Source of the DNA: Dermacentor variabilis
Lineage: Eukaryota; Arthropoda; Arachnida; Ixodida; Ixodidae
DNA length: 64,000 nt
Direction of reading: 5' to 3'
Assembly (NCBI RefSeq): GCF_050947875.1
Contig: NC_134572.1
Location: forward strand, 161,035,105-161,099,104
Under the pieces are notes generated by a model that was given only the letters and a program-made list of their open reading frames with translations, searched no databases and had not been told where the DNA came from. The translations under genes were made by a program, and so were the position numbers. Positions 63,701 through 64,000 of the stretch are shown here, one piece after another; the first letter of the stretch is position 1, and each line of letters starts with the position of its first letter.

Positions 63701-64000
63701 GCCGTTAAGCAACGTGCGGTTGACCTCCTGTCAAGACATAATCTTGATAGGGTTGTCTCTAATGTCAAGACAGCAAAATCCCTCGCCTTAGAACTGTTTT
63801 TCTCGGTGAAGACCCATAAGCAAGAAATACCTTTTTGTGCTATTATATCAGAGAAGGGGACGTGGTAGGTCTGTGTCGCTAGTTACCTGCAGGACTGCTT
63901 AGCTTCACTAGTTTTTTCAGACCCCTTTTGCTTGCGTAATTCTCAGGCACTAATTCAGTACTTGAGAGAGGAAAATCTCGGTGATTTTACAGTTTTTATT
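63701..64000 (+). pseudogene. Penelope-like element reverse transcriptase, N-terminal part
   Basis: The plus frame is open from 63701 (after TAG) and continues to the window end, with one in-frame TAG after EKGTW near 63867. Residues include LELFFSVKTHKQEIPFCAII, SEKGTW, VASYLQDCLASLVFSDPF and LREENLGDFTVF. The KTHKP-like block followed by RxIVSxxGTW and a DPF box is the signature I know for Penelope RTs (KTHK..PFR.I). The catalytic boxes and GIY-YIG domain would lie beyond the window. Confidence 0.75.

Overview
The window looks like nuclear DNA of a chelicerate, most likely a hard tick. I base this on recall of tick-type repeats (two tRNA-derived SINE families, a 601-bp LTR, Ty3/gypsy elements with a TGGTGGAGGTG primer site), on the mix of LINE, gypsy, mariner and Penelope copies, and on long tetranucleotide repeats. 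No database was searched. I see no intact single-copy host gene, no rRNA, no functional tRNA, no CRISPR and no bacterial-style operon. Nearly everything recognisable is transposable-element sequence, much of it nested.

Layout. 1-4.5 kb: a SINE-derived palindrome, a broken LINE RT and more SINE copies. 4.5-6.9 kb: an internally deleted gypsy element (A) between 139-bp LTRs inside an (AT)n tract. 7.06-7.66 kb: a clean solo LTR. 8.9-13.1 kb: a degraded gypsy element (B). 13.5-13.9 kb: two SINEs. 15.3-24.6 kb: gypsy element C (minus), split by a 6128-bp terminal-inverted-repeat (TIR) element with a TTA duplication. That element holds CR1/L2-like LINE pieces, one of them split by a TTAA-flanked MITE. 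27.2-30.9 kb: an expanded, dead mariner-like element carrying a SINE. 31.7-38.1 kb: a dispersed repeat, two convergent LINEs whose 3' tails meet in a compound microsatellite, and a 157-bp MITE inside an esterase-type LINE ORF1. 39.1-48.6 kb: gypsy element D with 160-bp LTRs and an ATAT target duplication, set against a (CAGA/TAGA)n array and split by a 4-kb TIR element. 48.9-59.5 kb: gypsy element E (plus), whose gag is split by two minus-strand LINEs. One is near full length with a 14-bp target duplication; the other is 5'-inverted (twin-primed). 60-64 kb: a THAP-like open frame, a SINE, and a Penelope-like RT running off the end.

How it fits together. The genes do not form a pathway. The relations are insertional: removing an insertion together with one copy of its target duplication brings the host element's coding sequence back into register in several cases. 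This gives a relative chronology. The most novel-looking items are the two multi-kilobase TIR elements (15552-21679 and about 42440-46497), in which I recognise no transposase.
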